Assembly (NCBI GenBank): GCA_014529385.2
Contig: CM043964.1
Coordinates: 103,899,587 to 103,963,586, forward strand
Length of the DNA: 64,000 nucleotides
Source: Adiantum capillus-veneris
Lineage: Eukaryota; Streptophyta; Polypodiopsida; Polypodiales; Pteridaceae
Reading direction: 5' to 3'
Part shown: one piece after another, positions 34,641 through 47,803 of the stretch
Position numbering within the stretch: the stretch's first letter is position 1
How the letters are laid out: each line of letters opens with the position of its first letter
The notes under the pieces: generated by a model
The model's input: only the letters and a program-made list of their open reading frames with translations
Told to the model about the DNA's origin: nothing
Database searches by the model: none
Made by a program: the position numbers and the translations under genes

Positions 34641-36222
34641 TGTTGTACTAGCATCACATTAATTTGATGGAAAATTTGAATTCATTTGTAAAATTTAATG
34701 GTCTAGTAACTTGTGTGTAGCGGAAAATAACATAGACATAGTGAAATTTCATTAGAATAGATTCCTAATGAGCATAACAAGAGTGCTTTCATGGAGAGAG
34801 CAACAAAAGCATAACACCTAGTTAGATAGGCATGAACAATAATTCAAAAAGAGAGAGAAATTAAGCTATTGACAACAGTTGAGGACCGGATTTACATGGA
34901 GTCGGTCCCCCCTCCAAAAGGCATTACAATACTTTGTGTTACTTCAATAACTTGTTGGTGCAATGAAGATGGAAGCTTCAAGCACCAAGCTCACACTTAT
35001 AAAACAAAACATCAATTACCTCACGGTCTCAGACCAAGACCTCACACACTTTCGAAGAAGATGGTGAGAGCTAGCGGGGTATTAGAGTAGAGCGAGAGGA
35101 AGAAGGAGTATTCTTACGAGAAATAAGTATGTCTCCTCACTTAATCACTCATAATAGCTTAGCATAGCTTAGTAATTAGCATGGTAGAGGAGATGAGCAT
35201 GCATTGGAGCTTGGCTCTTTGTTGGATTTGCATCGCAAAGCCAAGAGTTGTTGGTGTAGGTCTCCCTTCTCACAAACTTGCAGTAGATGATGAGCTTTCC
35301 ATTAAAGCTTGAGAAGGAGATAGTCTTCTTTTCTCCACACATGAGCTTGTGTGAGTGTGTAAGTGATAATGCCTTGCAAAAATCAGCCCCCTCTCTTTCT
35401 TGATCGACCCCTCTTGATGTTTACTCATGCTGGCATCCTATTGGCCCCTGCAAAGCTTAGCCAACGACAATTAAGAAACATAAGTAATAACCTTGGGACA
35501 TGTGTCTCCATTTCCCCTTTTGTGAGAGCTTTAGGTATTTCAATAATGCAATTAAACTCTCGCTGGACCCCTTAGTCTTTTGGCTAATAGGAATCAGGCA
35601 AGCCATTTGGCTATTGAATGCTCTCATTGGACCCCTTGGGAGACTGTCCAATAGTCTTCTAGAGAGCTTAATTTCTATTGGTTATTTTATCAAGTGTTTT
35701 TAAATGAATTAAACTAAATTTACTCTAGGATTTTTCTCATTGGTCCACCTCTATGGCCATCCAATAGGATTTGAATGCACTTTGGGGGAAACTAGGCTAG
35801 GGAGCTGACATGTGTCCACTATGCCCTTTGTGTAAAGGGAGCTTGCTAGAGTGTGTGTGTGTTTCTCTCTCATCCCCTACTAAAAGGGCTCACCACCTCA
35901 AGGATAGGGATGTGGGAAGACTTTTGAGTCTTCCCACAAGCATCCAATATTTCGTAGGTTTTGACCATTGGACCTTACCTTTGAATTTTGGAACTCTTAA
36001 TGGGCGGAGCCTTAGGGTGTTTGAATCCACATTGTTGCACATTGTTCTTTTGCAAACGGACCCCTTCGGATCCCTATTTTCCCTGCTTTGAATCCCTATT
36101 GTGACCGGTCTACCAGCTTAACCAATATTCTAGCTTTTTCTCCCCGGGTACTTCCCCATATTAAATGGTCAGTTTCACATGAGAAAATCATTTAGGGGAA
36201 TTAGATATTAGTTATTATGACA
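34641..36222 (-). repeat. Chromovirus LTR (3' LTR of minus-strand element)
   Basis: Homologous to 43190-44889 and, in the opposite orientation, to 56197-57889. Shared landmarks are TGTCATAA...CTAATATCTAAT at the start and CTTTTGGAGGGG...CGGTCCTCAAC farther in. Its inner end, toward the copia fragment, is placed to within about 30 bp. Confidence 0.75.
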
Positions 36223-36240
36223 TTACCTCTCTCTTGAAAT
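36223..36240 (-). promoter_or_regulatory. Polypurine tract before the 3' LTR
   Basis: Minus strand reads CAAGAGAGAGGTAA immediately before TGTCATAATAAC, the expected second-strand primer position. Confidence 0.7.
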
Positions 36241-36575
36241 CATAGTCGTCCTCGATTATGGGATAGAGAAGATAAAGCCTATTCATTAGTCCTTTTTCTA
36301 GCAGGTAGAGGATCCCTATCTTACCCTATGACATCGTTCCAGAATGGATGACTAATCCATTTGGTCCTTGAGAGCCTAAGCTGCCGCAAGCATCTCTGCA
36401 CATTAGTCCTTTCAATGTTCCATAGTAGAGTGACCAGCTCTACTTGGTGTTTTGAAGACGTCGTCTCCGCAAACTTGATCCTAAGCATGCATACTTCTTA
36501 ACATTTGTGCACAATAAAGAAAAGAGAGTCTTACAAGACAAAAACTTTGTTCATTTTAAACATTTGTACATTTGA

Positions 36576-39500
36576 TTACTCTAGGGAAGCATTGTAAGCA
36601 TTGACAAGGTTTAGGTTATCCTTTAATTGTATGCCTTGCATCCATCTAGCATCTTCAAAAGGATAGTTCTTAAACTTGATAAGATACCGTCAGATAATCT
36701 TACCGCCTCTCAATACCTTGTCTTCATGTCGGAGAATGGACTCGGGCTGCAGCACCTCTTCTCGGTCCTCGATCTCCGGTGGGTCTGCAATATAGTTGGT
36801 TCTTGAGGTGGCTCTCCTTTGTAAGGCTTTAGTAGAATCACATGGAAAGAATTGTGTATGAGGAAATGATTGGGTAGCTTGAGTTGATAGGCCATTTCAT
36901 TGATTGGTCCAAGAATGTGGAAGGGACCATAGTACCTTTTTGCTAATTTAGCATAGTACTTTTGGTGTCCCGTAGGATTCTTGCCCATTGTGTGCCTTAA
37001 TCGAGCCGTGGGAAATTTAAGCAAGACGCAATCATTTTCTTTAAAGGCTTGGGCTCTTTTGTGCTTATCAGTAGCAGCCTTTTGCCTTTGCTGTGAGATA
37101 GAGATAGCATCCTTAATCTTTTGGAAAGATTCTTGTAGATCTCGGCTATACTCATCGTCGGCAGCAACGAAGATCTTCCCATGTACCTTAAGTAGCAAGA
37201 GACTTTTTGATCTTCCGTCAATTACTTGGAAAGGTGCTTTTCCCGTGGAGTTATGTACAGTATTCTTGTAGGCATACTCCACTAAGGGTAAGTACTTCTC
37301 CCATTGGGACCTTTGATCTACTTCCGTTACCTAGGCTTTTAGTAGATCAAGAATTGCTGGGTTAGCTATTTCACTTTGGCCATGTGTTTGCATGTGATAG
37401 GCAGAAGAGAAGTTTATCCTTGTCCCTAAATTCTCAAAGAGACCCTTTCAAAAATTACTGGTCATTCTAGGATCTCTATCCGACACTATGGACATTGGCA
37501 AGCCATGGTACTTGAAGATTTATGATATGAAGAGGGTTGCCATTTGATGGGCTTTGATAGTATTTTTTACAGGTATAAAAAGAGTTTGTTTCCTGAACCT
37601 GTCTACTATTGTCCATATTCCCGTAATTCCCATGGATGGACTTAGGAAATCCAAAGATAAAATCCATGGGTATGCTCTCCCATGGTGAATTGGGGATTGG
37701 CAAAGGTCGAGGCAATCTAGGATGCTTCCCTCTATCAAACTTTGTGTTTTGGCATACCACACATTTAGAAACATGCTCTTGTATGTTTGCTTTCATGGCA
37801 GGCCAATAGAAAAAGGTTTCTATCCCTTTTAGGGTAGATTGAATCCCTCTATGCCCCGCATAATGAGGAGCATGAGATTCATACATTACTTTCTCATGTA
37901 GTGAGTTAGTAACGCATAGTCTATTGCCATAGAGAAGATAACCATCTTGTAAGGTAAATGGTTCCTCTTTCTTCCCTAGAGCAAGGGCTGAAATCACATC
38001 TCTAAAATCAGAATCAATAGCGTACTCATCTATCATAGAGGATAGATCATTGTGAGTTGCTATGGAAACCGCATTCACTCTCGGCCATCTTGAGAGTGCA
38101 TCGGCTACTTGATCATGCTAATGTGAGCAATATGAAAATAAAATTGCAAAGGAAATTTGCCCACCTCATTTGTTTGTTGGAGAGCTTGGCCTGCATCATG
38201 AAGTACTTAAGGCTTTGGTGATCCGTCCACCACAAAATGAAAGGAGTCCCCAATAAATAGTGCTTCCACGAGTCTTAAGGCATGTAGAACTACGAGCAGT
38301 TTCTTTTCATATATGCATAGAGCTTCCTCAATAGGGTCGAGCCTTCGACTTTCATAGGCTATGGCATGCCCTTTTTGGAGCAAAATAGCTCTAAGGAAAT
38401 CACCACAAGCGTCACATTGGACCTCAAATGGCTTTGAGAGATTCGGTAGTGTAAGCACAGGTTGAGAGATAAGCTTTTCTTTAAGATTTTTGAAAGCATT
38501 GTTCTTCTTAGCAGACCATGTATACCTAACGTTTTTCTTTGTTAGGTCATGTAATGGTCCCGCGATTTGTGAGAATTTTTCTATGAAGCGTCTATAGTAT
38601 GCACACATAACTATGAAGCTTCTTAATTCATGTAGATTCCTTGGATTAGGCCATCCTTTTATACCTCTAGTTTTGATGGATCCATTTGGATGCCATCTTG
38701 AGAGATAATGTGTCCTAAATACTAAATCTCTTGTAAGAAAAACTCACTTTTCTTACGATTAATATAAAGTTTATTCTCTCATAAGACTTGAAATATTACC
38801 TGGAGGTATTGCTTGTGTTCGTCTAGTGAGTTAGAGTAGATGATTATATCATCACAGAACACTCCAGTAAAGGTTTCGTGAGGCCTGAATAGATTCTCCA
38901 TCAAGCGGTTGAATGTGGCTAATGCATTGGTCAAGCCAAAAGGCATGACAATGTATTCGTAAAGACCAAACATAGTGCAAAATGCGGTCTTTACAATGTC
39001 TTGATCAACTATCCTTATTTGATGGTAGCCACTTTTTAGGTCAATTCTATTGAAGTAGGTCGACCCTTGCAGCTTATCAAATAGGTCTTCTACCCGTGGA
39101 ACGGGAAACCGATTCTTGATAGTGATCCTATTTAGTGCTCTATAGTCGACACACATACGATATGTGCCATCTTTCTTTTGCATAATAACATGGGTGAACA
39201 AAATGGAGATGAGCTAGGCCTAACCATGCCCTTCTCAACTAACTCATGCACTTGCCACATCATCTCCTCTTGTTGAGCTTGAGAAACTCTATAAGGAGGT
39301 TTATTAGGCGGTGAAATTTCTAGAAGAAGTTCAATTGCATGGTCATCATTGCCTCGTTTAGGAGGTAGCTCATAAGGGATGTCGTCAATAAAAACATCTT
39401 GAAATCCCTTGAGAAAATTGGATAACTCTAATTTCTTGTGATTGTTTATATTTTCTTTTGCTAAAGCATTAGGTTCATTTTGAGAATCTTTAACAAAAAT

Positions 39501-41433
39501 CATGTACACAGAAATAGAGCTCTTTATTGACTTATTGAAAGCTTGCGTATGAACAATGGGTATGGTGTTACCCAACTCCTTAGCATCTATGTACATTTCT
39601 TTTTCCCTGAACTTGAAAGTAGATTCGCCTTTTCAAAGAATTTAACATTGGCAGCCATGCGATCAAAGCATGATGCCCCTAGGATTACATCCGCATGCTT
39701 GAGAGGAGAGATAAATAAGTCCTCTTTGTCCACATAGCTTTGGACATGGAGCCTCAATTTCTCAATTAAGGGAGTGATTGAAGCTTCTTGCCCCTTGAAA
39801 GCACCATCGGTGGGTAGGACATATCCCATCGCATACGCTTGGATGCCTAGCTTGGTGGCCAACTCTGTGGATATGAAATTGTGAGTAGAACCAGAGTCAA
39901 AGAGAATAAAAGCATCATGTTCTCTTATCTTTCCCAAAGCATGGCATAGATGAGATCCATTTCGGTGAGAATCCTCTTCTTGGACTTCGACCAAGGTAGC
40001 TCTAGGAGGCTCAGCTCGTGTATTCTTGTGGGGACAAGCACGATAGGCATTCCCTTGCTCTCCGCACTTGAAACAACGGTTATCTTTACAATAACACTCA
40101 AGCTCTTTAGGAGAGAGTTTATTTTTGCCTTTATAAACTCCCTTCTCCTTAAGTTTTTTTTTGTTGGCGTTGCCTTTAGGAGACTTTTGGACAACTTCCT
40201 TCCCCTTAGGCTCATTATTACGGTCCTTGTTCTCCGTGGGCTTAAGATTTCTCCTAGCCCCTTGTTGGAAATTGATTTGTGAAGCCACTATGGTATGGTG
40301 TATGACTGTAGATATGGTGTGTGGCCTTTGGGAGTTGACATACTCCGCCATATCTTCAGTTAGACACGCACAAAATTGTTGTTTTTTCTCTCCAAAATCC
40401 ATCTTTTTGAAGATAGTGGCTTTGAGATGTAAGTCCCAAAACTTGTCTACATATTTGTGAATAGATTTGTAGGGAGAGAGCTTCAAGCTTCACCATTTGG
40501 TGAGTGCTTTATCTTTGGCATCGGTAGCCAAAAACTGCTTCATGATGGAAGCTCTTAAAGATTCCCATGTTCGGGGAGCTTCACTGTTTTCCCGTAGGCT
40601 AGACCACCATTCTCTAGCGGACTTTTGAAAATGCATAGCTACATGGCGTAGCTTAGAGGACTCCGTGAAGCTTTCATCTCCAAACACCGCATCAAATTGT
40701 TGAATGAAGGCCAAGACTTTGTCTGTAGCAACAAAGGGGCCATTGTAGGTAAGGAAAGATATGTTCTTTCCTCCCTCTTTGAACCTTTTGAGCTTGGACA
40801 ACCTCTTCCATGTGGCATAGGATTTCCTATGGCCTCTTCTAATTGGTGGTTCAAAAGTTGCACCATCACTTTCTTCATAAGAGGAAGAGGATGAAGAAGA
40901 TGGAGAGGAGGGTGAAATTTTTCTCGCCTTTTTCTTCTCTTGTTTTCTCTTGTACCTCTTTGAATTATGGTGTGGAGAAGTGTGCGATGGTCTTCTCCAT
41001 TTAGGGGCTGTTGGAGAGCGTTTTGCCCGTCATCTTCATGGAGCCATCTCTGTCGAGGTGGCAGGAGACTCACTTCTTTCTCGCTCTTTCGGTGGGGGCT
41101 CTACCATTGAAACTTGAGTTCTCCTTTGGGAAGGAGATACGTCATCAAGTAGTTGCTTTTTGATCCTCTTCTTCTCCCTTTATCGGAGAGAGGCCTCTTT
41201 TGGAAGTCTCACAAGGAGGCCTCCTAGGTACTCTCTCTTCTTGGTGGGGAGTTTGGAGAATCCCATGAGCATGTATCTGCCATTGCACTTCAGTTTGGAG
41301 CGATGGATTGCCCATGGCTTGTTGAAGCCTAAAAACAAGGTAGTAACAAGCATAGGGGCATCATTAGTAGCCTGTTCATTAGCAAATCAAAACTATCAAC
41401 ATTAATTTCACTCTCTTTACTATTGTCAGTCAT
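36576..41433 (-). pseudogene. Ty3/gypsy chromovirus gag-pol with chromodomain, decayed
   Basis: Starts at ATG 41433 (MTDNSKES-like) and ends at TAA 36576-36578. Gag: FHKSA-type REWWSSLREN region near 40600 and HKYVDKFWDLHLKA (40450). Zinc knuckle CFKCGEQGNAYRAC has lost its His. Protease ILFDSGSTHNFIS (39890) is intact. RT: GMVRPSSSPFCSPM (39200), RIDLKSGYHQIRI (39040), GVFCDDIIIYS (38850). RNase H: VQCDACGDFL (38420). Integrase: HYAGHRG and CVVCQN zinc site (37830-37740), VSDRDPRM (37470), HGQSEIAN (37370). A chromodomain-like tail (GGKIIRRYLIKFKNYPFEDA) covers 36710-36620 and would direct insertion into heterochromatin. Several frameshifts and stops (39215, 38640, 37480, 37330) kill it. Its leader (41434-41651) resembles that of the plus-strand copy. 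Confidence 0.9.
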
Positions 41434-41799
41434 TCTAACAACTTTTAGGTGTACTTTGGCACTTCAAGCCTTAGTTGCTGCTCCTCTTAACCCCTTTAGA
41501 AAAGCAATCAAGCTCTTGTACCCGTGGTTTGAATATCATTAATTGCAACGAATAAAAGAGAGGGTCTTTCAACACCAAAATATTACCGGCTCTTGTCAAG
41601 CTTCTAATAGCTCAATAATGATTAAGCCGTAGGCAAGCCTCGTAGGACTCCACGAACTCCAATGGTATACAACTCCAATGGCTATGGAGACCGGGTTCCT
41701 CGCTGCCAAAAGTATAGAGGGGGGGCCTACATACATAGGGTAATAGGATATCGAGACCAGGTTCCTTGAAATGGCTATACAACTTTAGTTGTTAGAGTA

Positions 41800-43189
41800 C
41801 ATCGTGGTCGTCTACTGGGAAACTCCAATATCCAAAAGTAGCCTTCATAATAATCACACTCTCACATGTAGCACTACAAATTACACTGTACTTCCCCTTT
41901 GTGGAAGATAAGTCAACTGTAAGCTATTCCTTAATGCTCCATGAAACTGCTCCTAAACCAAAGGAAAAAGTGTAACGTGTAGTTGACCGTCTTCCATCTG
42001 GATCTCCACCCCAACTGAATCACTCCATCCTTGTAGAATGATCTTGGAGTATGTACTTCCAGCTGCATAGTGAATGCCTAATGACTTTGTCACCTTTAAA
42101 TACCAGAGACTCCAAAGAGCTTTCTCCAAATGTGACTTCTCAAGTCTTTGCATGAAAGAACCAAGAAGTCCAACTAGAAAATTGACATCAAACTGGGTGT
42201 TGAGAACCCAAATAGGAGAATTGACTAGTTTTTGATACTTGGTAGCATCTGATACATTTGAGGAGTCATACTATGACAACTTATAATTGGGATCCATAGG
42301 AGATGAGATAGGTTCGCACTTAGTCATACCAAATGCTTCCCAAAACTCTTGGACATAGTGCTCTTGAGAGAGAAAGATGGCCCCCTGCATCTGCCATATC
42401 TCCAATCCAAGAAAGTAGTGAAGCAATAGAGATCTGTCATCTCAAACTCCTTAGCCAAGGTCTTCATAATACTATGGATGTGCTCAACATGGATACATGT
42501 AATCACAAGATTGTCCACATAGAGGATAATAAGAGTCGCCAATCCTCCCTCACATAAATATACAAATTGGGGTCTACAGAAGAATCTTGAAAGAAGTGTC
42601 GTAGGAAGAAAGAGTCTATCTTCTGGTACCATGCTCAAAGGGATTGCTTTAGGACATAGAGATCCTTCAACAACCTACAAAACATGTCAATAAAATTTGG
42701 ATCCAAGAACCCTAGATATTGTTCCACATACACCTTCTGCTCTAAGTTGCCGTTGAGAAAAACCGAAAAATGGGCCACTTGAAAAAAGGCAACAAGGGAA
42801 AAAACTATTTGAATGGTCACCATCCTTACCAAAGTTGGTGCAAAGGTGTCATCATAGTCCACACCTTGTCTTTGAGAGAAGCCCTTGGCAATGGGTCATG
42901 CCTTGTGCTTATCCAAAGAACCATCATATATGCACTTGGTCTTGTAGACCCATTTGACACTAATCAATTTTTGCTTGGCACGCCATGGAACCAAATCCCA
43001 AATGTTATTCTTCTTGATGGAATCAAGTTCTTTTAGCATAACTAACTTCCACTTTGGTTGTGAAAGCGCCTCCTCAACTGTTAGAGGATCTCTATCCCTG
43101 ATCACTGTCAACATCAAAGCACAGTTTACTTGTAATAAGTCCCGTCATCTCAGCAAAATCCAAGTCATTGGAGAGCGTCATGTCGTACT
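41800..43189 (-). pseudogene. Copia RT-RNase H fragment (right copy)
   Basis: RDRDPLTVEEALSQPKWK at about 43090-43040, VKWVYKTKCIYDGSLDKHKA ending 42896, NGNLEQKVYVEQYLGFLD near 42720, LYVDNLVIT (YVDD changed to YVDN) near 42500, RNase H remnants near 42000. Same fragment limits as the left copy, with independent stops. Confidence 0.8.
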
Positions 43190-44889
43190 GGCATCATATT
43201 AATTTGGTGGAAAATTTGAAGTCCTTTGTAACATTTAATGGTCTAGTAACTTGTGTGTAGCGGAAAATAACATAGAAATAGTGAGCATTTCATTAGAATA
43301 GATTCCTAATGAGCATAGCAAGAGTGCTTGGATGGAGAGAGCAACAAAAGCATAGCACCTAGTTAGATAAGCATGAACAATACAGAGAAATTAATCTATT
43401 GACAACATGAGGACCAGATTTACATGGAGCTGGTCCCCCCTCCAAAAGGCTTTGTATTATAGGTTTCCCCCATCAAGGGAGACATTTTACAATACAATAC
43501 TTGTGATCCTTCAATAACTTGCTGGTGCAATGAAGATGGAAGCTTTAAGCGCCAAGATCACACTTATAAAACACAACATCCATTCCCTTACCGTCTCAGA
43601 CCCGAGACCTCACACACCTTCGAAGATGGTGAGAGATAGCGGGGTATGAGATTAGATCAAGAGGAAGCAGGAGTATTCTTACGAGAAAGAAGTATATCTC
43701 CTCACATAATCACTCAAAATAGCTTAGCATAGCTTAGTAATTAGATTGTAGAGGAGGTGAGCATGCATTGGAGCTTGACTCTTGGTTGAATTTGCATCAC
43801 AAAACCAAGAGTTGTTGGTGTAGGCCTCCCTTCTCACAAGATCGCAGTAGATGATGAGATTTTTATCAAAGCTTGAGAAGGAGATAGTCTTCTTTTCTCC
43901 ACACATGAGCTTGTGTGAGTGTGTAAGTGATAATGCCTTGCAAAAATCAGCCCCCCCTCTCTCTCTCTCTTGGTCGACGCCTCTTGCTTTTTACTCATGC
44001 TGGCATCTTATTGGCCCCTATAAAGCTTAGCCAATGACAATTAAGAAGCGTAAGTGATAGCCTTGTTACATGTGTCCCCCTTTCCCCTTTTGTGAGAGAT
44101 TTAGGTATTTAAATAATGCAATTAAACTCTCATTGGACCCTTATTCTTTTGGCTAATAGGAATCAGGCAAGCCATTGGGCTGTTGAATGCTCATTGGACC
44201 CCTTGGGAGACTACCCAATAGTCTCCCAATAGTCTTCTAGAGAGCTTAATTTCTACTGGTTCTTTTATCATTGGACCCCTTGGGAGACTACCCAATAGTC
44301 TTCTAGAGAGCTTAATTTCTATTGGTTCTTTTATCAAGTGTTTTTAAATGAATTAAACTAAATTTACTCTAGGCTTATTCTCATTGGTCCACCTCTATGG
44401 CCATCCAATAGGATTTGAATGCACTTTGGGGGCAAATGGGCTAGGGAGTTGACATGTGTCCACTACTAGCCCTTTGTGTAAAGGGATCTTGCTAGAGTGT
44501 GTGTGTGTGTGTTTCTCTCTCATCCCCTACTAAAAGGGCTCGCCCCCTCAAGGATAGGGATGTGGGAAGACTTTTTAGTCTTCCCACAAGCATCCAATAT
44601 TTCGTAGGTTTTGACCATTGGACCTTACCTTTGAGTTTTTGAACCTTAGCATTTTGGAAGTCTTAATGGGCTGAACTTTAGGGTCTTTGAAGCCCATGGT
44701 TGCATATTGCTCTTTTGCAGATGCCCCCCCCCCTTTGGATCCCTATTTTCCATCCTTTAGATCCCTATTGTGATGGGTCTACGAGCTTAACCAATATTCT
44801 AGCTTTTTCTCCCCGGGTACTTCCCCATGTTAAATGGTCAATTTAACATGGAAATCATTTAGGAGAATTAGATATTAGTTATTACGACA
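43190..44889 (-). repeat. Chromovirus LTR (right copy)
   Basis: Same sequence class as 34641-36222. Directly to its right lies copia integrase sequence on the same strand, so it sits between the integrase and RT parts of one copia pol. Confidence 0.75.
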
Positions 44890-45109
44890 TTGTTGCATTT
44901 TGCAAGGTCTCCAAAAACAACTTTGATAATTTATCTAGCTTGCTCCCTAGGAGAGAAGCTATGGGTACATCCGGCTCTACCTCTTCACTATGGTGAGAAC
45001 CATTGTCATTGCATTATCTAAAATGGGTGTATCCTCATCTGTAGGTTAAGGGATATGAATAGGGGAAGAGGGTTCTTCAACCTCAAGAGGAAAATCATAA
45101 TGTGGATCT

Positions 45110-45420
45110 TCAAGTATCTGTAAATCTGAAGTCGTTGTGGAAGACTTGGGAGCAGAAGCCCCCTCTGAAGCAAAACTCGTCAAAGACAACATCACAACAG
45201 AGTACAACACCCTTCTTTATGAGATCATAAAGTTGATATCCTTTGAAAAGAGTTTGTAGATGACAAAATGTTCTCCTAGACTTGGGGTCAAACTTCCCCC
45301 TCTGCTCCTTTGATATCTGGACATATACATCACTCCCAAGCATCCAAAATTGAGAGACATTGGGCTTTCTACCAAATTAAGCCTTGAACGGGGTCTTTCT
45401 TGGAACTACAGAGGTTGAAG
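45110..45420 (-). pseudogene. Copia integrase C-terminal fragment
   Basis: Reads WFGRKPNVSQFWMLGSDVYV, then KSRRTFCHLQTLFKGYQLYD and VVFDEF, the usual copia block before RT. It is the missing upstream part of the copia fragment at 41.8-43.2 kb, separated from it by the LTR. Confidence 0.75.
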
Positions 45421-45650
45421 ACACTCAAGGATAAAGCACATCAAGGTGAGATATCACTTCATACGTACTCTTCTAGAAGAGGGACAACTAAAGCTAGGAA
45501 AGGTGCACACAAGTGAAAATCCTGCATACATGTTTACAAAGGTAGTCAACAAGGAGAAGTTGAGCTTTTACTCATCTTCAATTGGTATTCAATGATAAGA
45601 AGCCATGATGGAAAGCAGTCACACAGGTTTGATGTAGAGATCAGTCTCCT

Positions 45651-46345
45651 AGTGGGAGATTGTTAAGTATGGGGTCTGAATCACTCCTTGTAATTTTTAG
45701 TCTTAAAAACGCACATTTGTAAGGTCCCCGTTATGAGAAGAATCCATCTTATGTAAGAAAAATAACTCGCCAAAAAAAACCAAAAATTCACGCCTAGGGT
45801 TTACCAAAATATTTCCTTTTTTTTCCGGAATATTATGGTGATATGGTGGCCGAAAAGTGATCGAAAAATGGTCGATCAATTGGTCGGGAGTCAATGGCCG
45901 GTGGCAGATTTCTACTTGGACTTTTATTCTCAAGGACAACCACACATGAGTGCAACTCGTACTAGTCTACACAAGGGCGGCTATACACGCCTGCCTCTCA
46001 TGAGAGAGGGTAGCCTTTTTGGCCTATAAAAGGCTCATAAAAGGGGGCCTCTTCTACAAACAAAATGGATTGTGGTGCATTGTGAAGTTAATGTGAGGTG
46101 GTGAGAGTGAAGCAAGGCGGGAGCTCATTAAGGGTATAATCCCTTTATAACCTACTTCTAGTTTGAAATACTAAAGCCATTGAGTGGCTGCTTTTCTGTG
46201 GATGTAGCCCACATTGGGTGAACCACGTATATCATGTGTGCTCTTTCTCTTCTCTCTACTCTATAATCTCTTGTGTATGAAAATTATGTCTCTCCATTAA
46301 TGAAACTACTCTAATATCTACTTAGCTACGTCCTATTTCCTAACA
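45651..46345 (+). repeat. Copia 3' LTR (plus strand) with polypurine tract
   Basis: PPT AGTGGGAGAT at 45651-45660 abuts TGTTAAGTATGGGG. The LTR ends ...CCTATTTCCTAACA at 46345, giving TGTTA/TAACA termini and 685 bp. A TATA box CCTATAAAAGG lies at 46023-46033. The PPT marks it as a 3' LTR, but only about 200 bp of possible internal sequence remains upstream, so the element is truncated. Confidence 0.7.
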
Positions 46346-46351
46346 ATAAGC

Positions 46352-46370
46352 ACCCCCCCCCCCCCCCCCA

Positions 46371-46436
<66 letters not shown>
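46352..46436. repeat. C-run followed by (CA)n
   Basis: About 18 C (46352-46369), then (CA)n to 46436. Confidence 0.9.
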
Positions 46437-46438
<2 letters not shown>

Positions 46439-46669
46439 GAGGAAAACCTACTACTTCTGCTTCCATTAACTCAGATAATAAGTCTGCAATTCATAAAAGG
46501 AAAAGTACAACAGAAGGGAAAACTAGTACAATGGTCTAATATGATTTGCTAATGAGTGAGCTAGATAGATAAGTGTGAAATCACTTCAATATTTAGACAA
46601 GATTGACGTAGTTGAGTTGTAGTATCACTAGCAAAGATATGTGTATCCACCACGAAGGCGCATCTATGA
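46437..46669. other. No feature seen
   Basis: Short spacer between the microsatellite and the next LTR element. Confidence 0.4.
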
Positions 46670-47803
46670 TGGATGACTGTCGGCGAAACACACCCAAAAA
46701 CACTCAAAAATTGCCTCTCTATAGCCATGATGATCACAACACACCAATCCTCTAGAAAGAACACACAAAACAACAAAACTTCAATGCAAACACTCAGTCA
46801 AGCCCACAATCACACACAAAAGCACAACTTTTTGCATCTCAACCATTACAATCACTTCTCGGTTTGCAGCCACACACATAGCATCTCTCTCTTTGAACAC
46901 ACACAAATTGGTTCGGGGGGTTCACACAAAGCCAACACACACAGACACCTTTGCCCAAGAGAAGAGAAGAAGGGATGGGGGAGACAACACCAAAGACAAT
47001 GCAACCGAAGCTTGCTTCTTTCTCCAAGTGATTGGCTATGGTGGCACATACACCAAAAAGTTCTCTCAGAGCTCTATGTCCTTCTCTCTCTTACCTATAG
47101 CCTCAAAAAGTAGTAAGTTATGACAACTAAAATATTTTCCAAACGGTGCCGAATTATCTTGCGTGAGTGAGACGCAAAAACATCTAGAAAAACGAGCTTT
47201 GTAAAAAGTTTATAGAATAGAATTTTTTGGCTATCCTCATTCAAGAAAGTTGAGCCACACATCCACTTTCCTTTTTTTATCACTAACCACATCATACATG
47301 GCCTTCACTTCTCCACTTTCTTTGCATTTCCTGGCTTTTCACATGAAGAACCTTCTTTAATGTATCAAACCTCTTCCTTGCTCCACATAGCCACATAACT
47401 GATACACATCCTGAATTCTTTGGTCCGCACTGGGTCTTCACACATGCTTTAACATTCGGGCACACATATGTAAGCACCTTTGACACTGCTTTCCACACTT
47501 TTTGGCATCGACACTTTTTGGTTGCACCATCATTGCCCACTCCCTTGTTGAAAAGTTATAGTCAACCAAAAAAATCCTTTATTCACCTGGAAACTACAAA
47601 ACTAAAGAAAACTGTGAGCAACATAAAACCGCTACATATGTACAAAATCTTATTCCTACTTCATGGCGCATGCTCTCAACGTGGTCGCCCAACCCTTGCT
47701 TTGTCAAACCTCTTGGATTGAGCACCTGGTTCTGAGTGCATCTATCTATCTTCAATAATTCCCAATAGTATTTTACCCAAGCACGTAGCCATCCATGCAC
47801 ACA
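46670..47803 (-). repeat. 3' LTR of the short element
   Basis: Direct repeat of 49570-50698; TG...CA ends inferred from alignment by eye. Confidence 0.65.

Larger units (their letters stand above)
33101..36222 (-). repeat. Left copy of ~3.1-kb direct repeat: copia fragment + chromovirus 3' LTR
   Basis: Matches 41652-44889 along its whole length with scattered substitutions and small indels; the match begins at ACGAGCTCCAATG (33101) / ACGAACTCCAATG (41652). The minus-strand LTR starts TGTCATAATAAC at 36222. A G-run at 33169-33190 is expanded relative to the right copy. Confidence 0.85.
41652..44889 (-). repeat. Right copy of ~3.2-kb direct repeat: copia fragment + LTR
   Basis: Partner of 33101-36222. 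The LTR part starts TGTCGTAATAAC at 44889. It carries an extra duplication (about 44190-44340, CATTGGACCCCTTGGGAGAC... twice) absent from the left copy. Confidence 0.85.

Noticed and set aside
46673-47113. 146-aa ORF, with a look-alike at 49,756-50,121
   Set aside because: The similarity reflects the paired LTRs; the frames differ in length and contain no domain.
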